Assembly: GCA_038093515.1 (NCBI GenBank)
Contig: JBBPSI010000285.1
Span: forward strand, 1 to 28,468
Source of the DNA: Butyriboletus loyo
Lineage: Eukaryota > Basidiomycota > Agaricomycetes > Boletales > Boletaceae
DNA length: 28,468 nucleotides
Reading direction: 5' to 3'
Notes under the pieces: model-generated
What the model was told of the DNA's origin: nothing
Databases searched by the model: none
The model's input: the letters and a program-made list of their open reading frames with translations, nothing else
Position numbers and translations under genes: made by a program
Part shown: positions 18,031-28,304 of the stretch, one piece after another
Numbering within the stretch: the first letter of the stretch is position 1
Layout of the letters: each line of letters opens with the position of its first letter

Positions 18031-21000
18031 TTACTGAGAAGATGGGAAGGGAAAATCCTTGGGGTGGCAAAGCTTAGAAGCCTTGAGCAAGGCCTGCGCA
18101 TGGACCAAGTTCCTGTTTGGTTCCCAAGTATTTTCTGCTATGGAGTATCCCTTCCAGGATACCAGGAATTGGCGGCGTCCCTTTGAACCACGATGGGATA
18201 AAATCTGATCGATCTCATACTCTTCATCTCTGTCTATTTCTTCTGGAGGGGGATTTGTGAAATTTGGGCCGTGTTCTACCGTTTCGCGATAAGGAGTCAA
18301 GAGTGATGCGTGGAAGACATTGTGAATCTTCCACGCCGGTGGTAGTCAGAGCCTATATGCCATAGGGGAAATGACTTGTGCGATTTCAAATGCACCTTCC
18401 CATCTTGGGGCAAGCTTCTTCGATGGGTACCTGAGCCTCAAGTTGCGTCCTTCGAGCCAAACCTTGTTTCCTGTCTTCTATGGGCGGAACTTGGACGAGA
18501 TCCATTCCTTCATCAATCAATGTGCCTTCTCGTGGGCTTCCAAAGCCTCCGTTCGGGCTCCCATGAGTTCCATGAGTCTGGACTCAAGGGCAGGGAGGAA
18601 AGTCTTTCTGATTGGAGGATAAGATCTCGGCTCATACCTGACCATCAACAAGAAGGGAGTCACATTTGTCGAGGAGTGAGTCACCAAGTTGTGGGAGAAC
18701 TTGGCCATGGAAAGTGGTTTGGCCCAACATTCGGGATGGCCGTCGCAGAAGATCCTCAAGTACGTTTCTAGCTCTTGGTTGACTTGTTTGGTTTCACCAT
18801 CAGTTTGTGGGTGGTAGGTGGAGGAGAGGGCAAGGTCATAGTCAAGGAGTCTTGCAAGTTCTCTGGCAAAGGCGGATGCGAACTGAGGGCCCCGATCCGA
18901 GATACAGTGGGAGTGGAGGCAGAATCAAAGGAAGACTGTTTTGAAAAACAACTTGGCAACTCCAGCCATGTCAATGTCCTTGTTGCAAGGGGAATAAATT
19001 ACCCCCTTCGTAAGCCCATGGTCTACCACGACCATGACTGAATCATATCCCAAAGAGGGGGGGAGACCAGTGATGAGGTTGACGGAAACCTGTTTGAAGG
19101 GGCGAGAGGCTACACTGGCCAGGGGGGTAAGGGGAGGAACGGTCGGGTGGGTATTAACCTTATGCGCCTGGCAAGTGGCGCAACCCGAAACGAAATGTTG
19201 GATGAGATTGGCCATGCCAGGCCACCAATAATCCTGTTGCACCAGGTTCTGGGTGCGGAATATCCCACCATGACCTCCGGCAGGACTTTCGTGCAGGGAA
19301 CAGATGAGGTCAATACGAGTGGCTTCTGGGATGTAGTGTTTTTTGTGGAAGTACAAGTCTCTGCCGTTGAAATCCCAGTCACCAGCGTTCATTTTGGGGA
19401 ATAGAGGCGAATCTTAGTATAATGCCTGCATACACCACTTAATCATGGGGTCGGTGGGGGAGGAGGCGGCGATCTTCTCTGCAAGGGCCAGGTCAATCCT
19501 CCTGGCAAACAGGTTATCGGGGAGGAGGGTGACCTCCTGGTTGTCGACAGAGATATCAACATTGTCTCGACGGGATAGGGCGTCTGCAGGGCCCATCTGG
19601 GTACCGGGAATGTGGTGGAAGTGCAGGTCAAAGCCCTGCAGGAACATGAGCCAATGTGCTTGCCGATGAGACAACTTGTTGGGTTGGCGGAAGTACGTGA
19701 ATTCTTATGGTCAGTGAGAATCTCCACCTGGTGGCCGGTTCCTCTCAGGTAGTGTTGCCACTCTTCCAAGGCATGGATGACTGCAAGCAGCTCACGATCA
19801 TAGATATCGTAATTACACTCGGCAGGTGAGAGCATTTTTGAGAGATACGCGCAAGGGTGCAGGTCGCCATTGACATCCTTTTGCATGAGCACTGCTCCAG
19901 TGGCAGTGAGGGAAGTGTCCGTCATGACAGCGAACGGTTTAGTGACGTCGGGCATCGAGAGGACTGGTTGGCATAGGAAGGACTGTTTGATTGCCTGGAA
20001 TGCCTGTTCACAAGCAGGGGTCCAGGCCCACGTGGTAGCTTTCTTTGTTAAATCGTGGAGTGGCTTTGCGATGTGAGAGAAGTCCTGGATGATGTTAACA
20101 GCTGGAATCTCTCAGCTGGAGCTCACTGTCAGAAACTGTATATTCAAGTAGAACTAACTTCACATACCTGGAGCTCACTGTCAGAAACTGGGAGACAAAG
20201 ACAGTGAGCTCCGAGCTACATGCGAAGCGCTACAACAACAGTAAATAATGCGCCACAATGTGGCTGACAGCATGACTAAGATAACACTCTAGAAATGTGC
20301 AGAGTGCGAAATAAGTAAATGTAACAGATGAATCTTCGGTAGAAATTGCAGAATCCAATGAAGGACCTGACTGCTTTCACCGAAGTGGGGGAATTCCATT
20401 CGTGAATTGCTTTCAGCTTGGTAGGGTCCATCTTGACCTGCCCTTCTCAGACCATCATTCCGAGGTATTCCACTTCTTCGGCATCAAACGAACACTTTTC
20501 CAGCTTGAGGAATAGTTTGTGCTCTCGTAATCTCTCCAGGACGCGGATTGTTCGTGCCTCATGTTTGGCGGTGGTGGTGGAATGGATCAGGAGGTCATCC
20601 ATGTAGATAATCAGCCATCCTTCAGCCATGAGGTCACCGAAGATGTGGTCCATCAGTGCCTGGAATGTAGCGGGGGAGTTGCAAAGTCCGAAGAACATCA
20701 CGGTGGGTTCAAACAGCCCTTGGGGGGTGATGAATGCCACTTTCCAGCGGTCGTTTGGCTTGATCAGAACATTGTTATATCCCCAGCAGATATCCATCTT
20801 GGTAAAGATTTTTGACCCCTTGAGACGGTCAACAAGGTCGGAGATGAGAGGGAGAGGGTAGGCTTTTTTGACTGTGTGCGAATTGAGGTAATGGTAGTCC
20901 TGGCAGGGGCATAGCAAGCCATCCTTCTTGGATACGAAGAAGAAGGGTGCCGCTTGGGGGGACTTTGAGGGGGTAATCTTTCCTGACTTGAGATGTTCTT

Positions 21001-21700
21001 CAACAAACACCTTGCATGCCTCGGATTTCTTTGGGTTCAGAGGGTAGACCTTGGCGACTTTTGGAACGAAGTCTTTGTCAAGGTCTATGGTGTGGTCGAA
21101 TGACCTGGATGGGTGTAACTCCTCAGTGTTTTTCTTGTCAAAGACGTCCATGAAGGACTTGAATGGGGTTGGAAGAACTGCTTTCTCCTTGAGGGCTTGT
21201 GAGGCGATTTCGGTAGCAATGGTGGCCTTTCTGACAGGGTAGGCCCCCTTGCTGAAGTGTCTACTCACTTCTTCCAGAGCTTGGCGATCTTGGAGTCTGG
21301 GTCCAAGTCCAGGTACCATACTAGGTATCGCTGAGCGATTGCCTGAGGTGAGTCATGTCGGGGTTTCTTTATTTGATCTGGGAGATCGATATGGCCGGTG
21401 GCCCAATCTATTACTGGGTTGGCTTCCCTCAGCCACGGTAAGCCCAGGATCATATTTTCTTTGCCAATGTTGAGGACCAGGAAACTTTGTTCCTCCTCAG
21501 TTTCTCTGATCCTAACAGAGATGGTGACCTTGTGTCATATGACTCCTCCTTGGTTATTAGACCCATCCACATTCTGCACACAGAGTGACTTGGGCAGCCA
21601 TTCCATCGGCAACCTCTTTCGCTTCACTAGATCTCGGTCTATGAAGCATCCACTTGCACCGCTGTCTACCAGGGCGAATGTGTTGACAATTTGTCCCCCT
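18031..21700 (-). pseudogene. pol: chromovirus pol: protease, RT, RNase H, integrase, chromodomain
   Basis: This is a Ty3/gypsy chromovirus polyprotein, read leftward. The protease has ALVDSGASGCFID (about 21650) and the NMILGLPWLREANPVIDW flap region. RT has motif A (FTKMDICWGYNN), motif B (GLCNSPATFQ) and an intact YMDDLLIHS box (20594-20605 covers YMDD). RNase H has [16 protein letters not shown] and ILTDHKN. Integrase has the HHCC finger (HESPAGGHGG..CATC), then VNLITGLPP, SDRGPQFAS and HPQTDGETKQ. A chromodomain follows (YEIDQILSHRGSKG, FLVSWKGYSIAENTWEP), predicted to read histone marks for targeting. Lesions are TGA at 21535, 20447, 18925 and 18517, TAA near 19414, further stops near 18480 and 18345, and a frameshift near 19705. 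A solo LTR also lies inside. The first integrase Asp appears as Asn. Confidence 0.9.
20088..20331 (-). mobile_element. solo copia LTR (20093-20326) with target duplication GATGA
   Basis: A complete 234-bp copia LTR, TGTTAACAGCTGG...AAATGTAACA, is flanked by GATGA at 20088-20092 and 20327-20331. It splits chromovirus pol between FCNFYRRF and [11 protein letters not shown], at the RT/RNase H junction. With one duplication copy omitted, the surrounding frame is continuous. Confidence 0.95.
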
Positions 21701-22405
21701 TCATGTGCGAAAATTGATACTGGGACTCAAATTGATTGTGGATGGGGATTTGATAGTACTACAGGGGTGATTACATGGAGAGGAGAAGACGTCGAAACTT
21801 CCCTCTCTTCTAAAAATCCTTGGGCTAGGCTTCAGCTTCCCTGCACGGAGGTCATCAATTCTTTTATGTTGGGCATGGAAGGCAGACATTTTGTCGGCCC
21901 AACCGGCAAGGGTGGTGGGAACTTTCTCGCACAAGAGGACTGCTTCAGTGAGGCGAGGGTCAAGACCATGAATGAACCATTCGATGAGTGCCTTCTCGTC
22001 GATGATTCCAGATTTGGCTGCGAGGAGCTGGAACTCCGTGACATAGGTGTCATAGCTGTCCTTGCAGTTGGCTTTGTTCTGGGTAAGGTTCCCCAGATCG
22101 ATTCAGGCACTTTCTCCTATGTCAAAGGGGTGAAAGACTCTTTGGAAGTTCTCGCAGACTGTCTTGAATTCTTTCTGCTGCTCAGTGGGGTGTCCATCTA
22201 GGTGGAGAGCCATCCAGCCTTCAGAGAACGTCTTTCCTTTTCCTTCACTCATTTTCATGAGGAGGGTACTGATCTTTGATTTATCGTCGGGGAAGGCCGC
22301 CTGATTTGCATCGAAGTAGGTATGCATGGTGAGGAGCCATCGGGAGGCATCCTCGTTCAAGCCAGAGAAATCTTTGGGGACGATGCTCTTTTTCTCACTG
22401 GACAT
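21701..22405 (-). pseudogene. gag: chromovirus Gag, one in-frame TGA
   Basis: This is the capsid protein of the chromovirus. The ATG at 22403-22405 starts MSSEKKSIVPKDFSGLNEDA. A conserved capsid region follows (WLLTMHTYFDANQAAF, GWMALHLDGHPTEQQKEFKT). After TGA at about 22103 the same frame continues (IDLGNLTQNKANCKDSYDTY, LIEWFIHGLDPRLTEAVLL, GWADKMSAFHAQHKRIDDL). The frame also extends upstream of this ATG to about 22740 with acidic, Pro-rich sequence (PQPQPDPEPSYQPEDQ). The original start may therefore lie further up and be lost. No CCHC knuckle is seen, as in several Tf1/sushi-like elements. Protease follows directly on the same strand. Confidence 0.8.
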
Positions 22406-22765
22406 GTCGTTGTCATCATTGTCGTCTGGGAAGTATGCAGGTGGATAGTACAGTGGGGATGGGGAGCGGGAAACATGGGGGGTTCTGTCAAGATAGTCGC
22501 TGTTGTAATCTTTGTCGTCAGGTGCCTGCTCAGATCCTTGCCCTAGACCCTGGTCCTCGGGTTGGTAAGAGGGTTCGGGGTCAGGCTGGGGCTGAGGGTC
22601 TGGCTGGGCGGGAGAGTGGGGTGGTGATGGGTTGTCAATGACAATGGGTTCCAGTTCAGGGGATGGAACACAGAAAGAGCGACCGACACGTCTTGAGTGT
22701 GGGATGGAAATGGTGGGCGAGAGGGGAGGGCGGCTTTACTACTGAGAAGCAGAAGCGAGGTGAAG

Positions 22766-22775
22766 ATCTAGTTCT
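22766..22775 (-). promoter_or_regulatory. self-priming site of the chromovirus
   Basis: The minus strand just inside the LTR reads AAAGAACTAGATC. Its core AGAACTAGAT is the exact reverse complement of ATCTAGTTCT, which on the minus strand begins at 22940, about 30 bases downstream of the TATA box in the same LTR. That is the arrangement of Tf1-type self-primed elements, where the RNA 5' end folds back onto the PBS. No TGG-starting tRNA site is present. Confidence 0.7.
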
Positions 22776-22777
22776 TT

Positions 22778-23203
22778 TGTTATGCTGGGCGCTAACAACT
22801 AGAACTCTGAGGCAGCACTCTGGAGTAGCTGCAGGACTCTGGAGACAATTCTGAGCTGGGTCTCAGACTATGTCTTAGTGCGCACACTAAGAGTCTGGAG
22901 TGGAAACTAATTGCTAGCAGTGAACTGCGTAGAACTAGATAAGTTACAAGGGTATGGGATCTGGGTTTATATACAGTAAGGGTCTGCGCACAGACCATGG
23001 CCCAATCGGGTCGCATGAGTTGTAAAGACGAATGAGGAGGAAATACTCTAGAACGTTCTGGAGTATGAAAGAAACTGTGTCCGTGCATGGGAGATGATGA
23101 CTAAGCTGAACAGTCGCACCATTCAAAGAACAACAGGTGAAGCCTAGGTGAAAATGGTAGTCCAAAAGGTAGTGGAGAAAAAAGGTCGTCCACTACCGTA
23201 ACA
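22778..23203 (-). repeat. 5' LTR (426 bp) of the chromovirus
   Basis: The boundaries are TGTTATGCTGGGC at 22778 and ACTACCGTAACA at 23203, giving TG...CA termini. The minus strand carries TATATAAA (about 22967-22974) and the predicted RNA start region at 22940. The inner boundary is set by the self-priming site. ATGAT at 23204-23208 would be the target duplication, but the 3' end is lost to the copia insertion. Confidence 0.75.
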
Positions 23204-24047
23204 ATGATGTGGATGGTGAGAATGCAGGAATATTTTTCCTGCCATGTCATTCAGCATACAGTCAACTCTGTCAACAACAACAGGAACAGAATATTTGGGA
23301 TGGATCCATATGTATCTTGAACATCCCATATTGGTGAAGATGTTTGATTGGGAGTTGGCTAACCTCTATCAGATCACATAGACAGTGATCAAGACACATC
23401 CATTGGCTACATTGTGTTATGCTGAAGTGCACAACAAGCTAGCAAGCGAGCACTTATAGGGGCTTGGGCCTAATGAGGAAGCAGGCCGATTCGCATAATG
23501 ACGCTATCAGGTGTCTTGCAAAGCAAGTGTCAGGAGATATCAAAAGGTGGATGCCTGTCATGATCGACCAGACTCTTATCTGCTTTATCGGCAAGAGGAA
23601 TGGGTAGCTAGATTACTATGCACTTGGTAGATGCATAGAATTAGCTAAAGGACTCGTACTACTTGAAGTACATGTATATATATTAATAGAAAATGTGCAC
23701 AGACCGAGCTGTGCGTGGCAGCGAGGGCAAGGGGTTATGAGTCACGTTGAGTCATAACGGCGAAAGGTGGAGTGGCAAAGTGCCAGTAACACAGGAGCGA
23801 AGCTCCAAGTAAGATGGCAACATTGTCAGTGAATGGGAAGAGCCGAAGACGAAGTGATGATGTCCTCAAGGTGGGACCCACAGGGCAAAGGGGACACGAA
23901 TGGCAGAGCCCTTGGATATGGGTCTCGACGTGAAGGTAAGAACGCATTGTAATCTAATCATGTGCTAGTCATGTGATGCGGCAAATGTCATTGGTCAAAG
24001 AAAGAAGGACGCAACAGCTCAACTGTTGGTCCGGCCCAATGGGGCTA
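23204..24047. other. unassigned, gene-poor stretch
   Basis: No frame longer than about 70 codons looks real. Around 23650-23715 the sequence (CATGTATATATATTAATAG, AATGTGCACAGACC) faintly resembles the reverse of the solo-LTR family near its ATGGTCTGTGCACATT block, perhaps an old LTR scrap. A near-perfect short inverted repeat, GTTATGAGT...AGTCATAAC, lies at about 23736-23758. Confidence 0.3.
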
Positions 24048-24480
24048 TCGGAATTGGTAAAGTCCAAACAGGCGCACTGAGGGCAATGAAGGATGCAAGG
24101 GTAAACCTATCAGTGGAAAGACTCACTGATAATACGAGAGTGAGAGTATCGCAAACAGAGTATAAGGAGCAAGGCTCAACTTAGAGATATCGCAGTAGTA
24201 ATGATAGAACTGAAAGATCTAGAGAAAAGTGACAAGCCATAAGGGCTGTCTTATATACAGTACATGAGTGTTTGTACTTATGTTCTGTATAGTACCTTTA
24301 TAAGGTATAGTATGAAATACATGACGATATGATAGAGATAAGAGATAAGACTAAACATATCATCCAATAGCATAATAAGAGCTATTTGTAATGTGATAAG
24401 CGTGACTAGGTCTAGACAATGATGTCATATAGACCAGTCTAGAAATGTAGTGGCTGTAAGTGAAATACAGAAATAGAACA
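24048..24480 (-). repeat. LTR-like repeat, copy 2
   Basis: 24048-24308 aligns with 11497-11757 (same blocks and TATATACAG box). The sequence continues to a possible terminus at GAAATAGAACA (24480), with paired TGATGTCA and TCTAGAC motifs near 24410-24445. The inner flank GGGGCTATCGG could be a damaged primer site. No internal element sequence follows, so it may be a solo or truncated LTR. Confidence 0.45.
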
Positions 24481-24689
24481 CTACCGTTTCAACAGGGGCA
24501 ACAAGACAGGGGCTATCTCAGTGTAGTGGCACTGAGACTTGCTGAACGACTGAGGAAGTGGATAACGTCCACTAGGTGACTAGGGAGCAGGTGATGGGTG
24601 GCATCGCAAGACGGCAGGGACATGTGAGCGTGGGAAAATGAGTGGCGGGGTACGCTTTAGGGGTAAAACTGTAACACATTGATAGGTTC

Positions 24690-25340
24690 CTCCAAGATAT
24701 GTTTCAATTTTATTTTTCATTCAGGAGATTGTCCTCAAAATCAGATGCTTGCACACCAGCAGACAAGTGTCCAACCAAGTAGGACACTCATACAGAGGAA
24801 TGGGTGTCATATGACATTAACCATCTCTGTGCCAGTATCTGATCAAGTAGAACATTCTTCCTGAGGCTTTGGTATTATTTTCATTATTTGTACTGATAAT
24901 AATTTACTTTCAGAATTTTTACACAGAATTCAGACAATCTATGTTATTCTCTTCCCTGGCCCATGGTGGCAAGCTCATTTCTTGGTCTAAGCCAGAGTTG
25001 AAGGACATATGGCTGGCAGGCAATCACACCATCAAGCTCAAGGTGCTGATAAGCGATTGGATAGTCATTTTCTCAGCTTTCCCAAGTACCAATCAGGTTA
25101 TATTAGACATAAGTGCACTTCACTTTTGATATCTATGATGGGATGTCCTCAGGCCACTGTGCTCTTGCAGGTCATGCTTGGGGTGGATCCTGTCACTGAA
25201 AGAACAATATTGTCTCATGTTGCCTTGTCCATTGTTTCATTTGTTTGTAAATATGTGAATGGACTAAAAATATGTACTGTTCTTAGTATCATTCAAATTA
25301 ACAACAAACCAAGCAAGGTTCATTTGCATTGCTAATCCAT
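24690..25340 (+). pseudogene. unidentified fragment with intron-like signals
   Basis: I do not recognise a family. Plus-strand sequence shows splice-like borders: a pyrimidine-rich TTTATTTTTCATTCAG before GAGATTG at about 24724, and GTATTATTTTC...TTACTTTCAG at about 24866-24914. Between and after them are moderately open frames (DCPQNQMLAHQQTSVQP, GGKLISWSKPELKDIWLAG, CPQATVLLQVMLGVDPV). Stops appear in each frame over longer distance. It could be a decayed spliced gene or transposase fragment. 24481-24689 and 25341-25385 show nothing clear. Confidence 0.25.
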
Positions 25341-25385
25341 TGTGCTGACTGTAAGAGAACTTCTCCTGAGGGGTGTTTTCAAGTG

Positions 25386-26930
25386 TCAGTGGTGAAAAAT
25401 AAAGCATTGATAGAAATTGGTGAATCCTAGCAAGGATTGCACATCTTTAACCTTCTGGGGTGTCAGCCATTTCGAAACTCCTTTTAAATTTACTGGATCC
25501 ATCACTACTTGTCCTGGTTTGATAATCATTCCAAGATATTTGACTTCTTTCATGGAAAAGTTGCATTTCTCCAATTTGAGGCATAGGTTGAGTTCCTTCA
25601 TTCATTGGAGGACTTGCCAAGTTTGTTCCCAATGGGAATCTGCATTAGGGAAGAAGATAAGGATGTTATCCACATAAATAACAAGCCATTCTTTCACAAT
25701 GAGATCCCTAAATGAGTCATTCATAAATCTTTGAAACATAGGGGGAAAGTTGGAAAGTCCAAAGAACATTACTGTTGGTTCAAAGAGCCCTTTGTGCATG
25801 ATAAAGGTAGCCTTCCATTGTTCTCCATCTTTGATTTGTATGTTGTTGTATTCCCATTGAATATCAAACTTTGTAAAGACCTTGACATCTTTAAGTTTAT
25901 TGATGAGGTTGGATATTAGGGAAAGGGGGTGGGCATCTTTGACCATCCGTCTGTTAACGTATCTGTAGTCTTGACAGGGGCAAAGTCCTCCATCCTTCTT
26001 TTTGATGAAAAAGAAGGGTGATACTTGTGGAGATTTGGAGGGTCGGATTTTTCTAGTTCAGAGGTTTTCTTCTAGGAAGTTCTCTGTTGCCTTTCTTTCT
26101 TTGGGGTTTAAGGAATAGATCTTGGAGACTTTTGGGATAAAGGTTTCATCAAGGTTGATTGCATGGTCATATGGTTGAGATGGGGGTATGTGATCAGTGG
26201 CCTCCTTTGTGAGGATCTCCTTGAATACCTCATATTCTTTTGGAAGAGTTGGTTTTGGTTTGTTTCATTCTGCCTCTTGTGCTAGCTTTGTGGACATAGT
26301 AAAGGCACAGATCCTTTTTACTTTGGGGGTGTCTGGGAAGTACCAAACACATTTCTTGAATACTTGGTGGAGAGAGTATTGTTTCTTGGCTTTTTCTGTA
26401 AATATTTCAGGGGGTTGGTAGTCACAGAAATCAAAGATCTTCTCTTGCTGGATACAGTCAATGTTGACATGTCCTGAGATATTGAACATCTTTTCTGATC
26501 TCAAGTTCTTTGAGAGATAAATTCCTCATTTTGATATATGTGAGAAATATAAGTCCAGGAATTTGTCTTTTGACTCATTTATGGTGATAGTCTTCTCCTT
26601 CCAATTGATGACAGGATTAGTTGCTTTTAACTAGGGGAGTCTGAGGATTATGTTTTCTTTGCCACAGTGCATGACATAGAACTTCATTTTCTGTACCACA
26701 TATCCTATTTTGAAGTAAAGGGAGGTGGTGAATTGGATGTCACCATTTTTGTTTCTTGTTTGGTCAACATTCATATAGGCATGGGAATGGGGAGTTGTTC
26801 TCATTGGAGTTGGTGTTTTTTGATGAAGTCCCAGTTGATGAATGAGACATCTGCACCAGAGTCAATAATGACAGAGGTTTTGACAATTTTTAGTGCTTCA
26901 TTCAGACTGATTAACTGAGCTAAGACTTTT
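25386..26930 (-). pseudogene. older chromovirus-like pol fragment: protease and RT
   Basis: This is a decayed relative of the pol at 18-21.7 kb, read leftward. The protease site SVIIDSGADVSFINWDF lies near 26860, with a later flap region (GKENIILRLP-stop-LKATNPVINW). RT includes KSPQVSPFFFIKKKDGGLCP, FTKFDIQWEYNN (motif A), GLFEPTVMFFGLSNFPPMF (motif B region) and motif C as YVDNILIF, with the second catalytic Asp replaced by Asn (codon 25664-25666). Stops interrupt it at least near 26265, 26050 and 25600. It ends in LLGFTNFYQCFIFHH with a stop at about 25386. RNase H, integrase and any chromodomain are missing, so this is a 5' part only. Confidence 0.8.
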
Positions 26931-26999
26931 ATTGAATGTTTTTCCAAGTCAGCTAGTATTACAGGAGCACATGATATGGAATGGGAGGGGACTCACATT

Positions 27000-28266
27000 G
27001 ATTGAGGCCTCTGTTCTAAAAATCCTCTTCTCAGTTGGTGAGAAGGTCTTTGAAGGTTGAAGTTTTGCTGACTAGCAGGGCTTCTTCATCCTCTTCATCA
27101 TCACTTTCTTCTTCAATCAACCTGAGGATTTCTTTCTCAGCTCTGCTCACCTTCTTCTCAGGTCCTTTTCCTTTCTTCTTCAGACAATTCCAAAATAGGT
27201 ATCCTGCTTTATGGTGGTTGAAGCATTTTCCTCTTTGTCAGTGTTCTTCAACTTGTTCTTTAGCAAGTCAGATGAAATTGATATCCATATATTCAAATTA
27301 TTTCTCCTTTCGAGGGGGAGTATAGTGCATGGGGCAGGAGGATTCTTTGTAATAGGAACAAGGGATGATTGTGTCAGCTTTGTCCCATTGGGTTTTGAAA
27401 TGGATGGCTTGTTTGTACTACCCTCCTATCATGGTTGGGGGAGTGTCCATGCTGTAGATTTGGTGGGCAAGAGAAGTGTTTAGTCCTCTGGAGAAGAACT
27501 CAATGAGGGCCACATCTTTGATCAGTTCTGATTGTGCAGCAGTGGTCTGAAACTCAGTGAGGTACTCTTCCAAGTCCATCTTTTCTCCTTTTTTATTCTT
27601 TCCTCCTATCTTTGATGGGGCAAGCTTGGCTATCACCATTCCCTTTGTATCTGCATGTTCAAAGTTTCCTTTGAAGGCTTTCTTGAAGTCACTCCACTTT
27701 CCAAAGGAGGGGGAGGCTCTGTTTAGAGCAGTGTCTCTGAATATTGTTGCCCATTGATATGCTATGACCTTCTTCAGTATGAGAGGGTGAAGGCAACTTG
27801 TTGTTGCCCATATTGTATAGTTCTTCATTAATAAGAAGGTATGACTTAACAGATAAGAGCAATGGGTTTGATTTGTCATAGCTCCCATTGTAATCTTCTG
27901 GTGAGCCCATATTAAGCTCTGTCAGTTTGTAGGTCGACATTCTAAGATTTATAAAGCTGACAGGCAAGGGACCAGATGTAGGAGAGAGTGGTTCAGAAGG
28001 AGAGGAGGGGGATTATGTGATGTAAAGTTCAGAGAGGGATTTGAAGAGTTCTTGTGCAGTTCCTTCATTGTCAAGCTTTGATTCTTTATCTGTAAGGTGG
28101 ACATCTGTTTCTATCTCTGATTCAGCTGATTCAGGAGGTTCTGGTTCTGGGTCCGAGGTGATAACAGGAGGTGGGATTCTAGGATGGAGGCAAGTGGGTT
28201 TTCAGGATGAGGAGGGACTGGCAAAGGGTTTCTTTGTGTAGGATTAAATGGTGAGAGTAGAACCAT
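27000..28266 (-). pseudogene. older chromovirus-like Gag, frameshifted
   Basis: This is the Gag of the same element. It may begin at ATG 28264-28266 (MVLLSPFNPTQRNPLPVPP). After a shift it continues as acidic sequence (ITSDPEPEPPESAESEIET), the capsid start (STYKLTELNMGSPEDYNG, LLLSVKSYLLINEELYN) and, in another frame from about 27780, WATIFRDTALNRASPSFGKW, FKKAFKGNFEHADTKG and LIEFFSRGLNTSLAHQIY. The shift falls at about 27750. A zinc-knuckle remnant at about 27190-27240 reads CFNHHKAGYLFWNC; the second cysteine appears as His and the usual GH as GY. A Glu/Asp run (LIEEESDDEEDEEALL) follows near 27085. The gene is not functional. Confidence 0.7.
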
Positions 28267-28304
28267 AACAATGATGGTCATTCTTTGAGATAAGCTAGAT
28301 CTTT

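Noticed and set aside
21398..22201. 267-codon plus-strand open frame
   Set aside because: It is antisense to the chromovirus protease and Gag, whose motifs are unambiguous.
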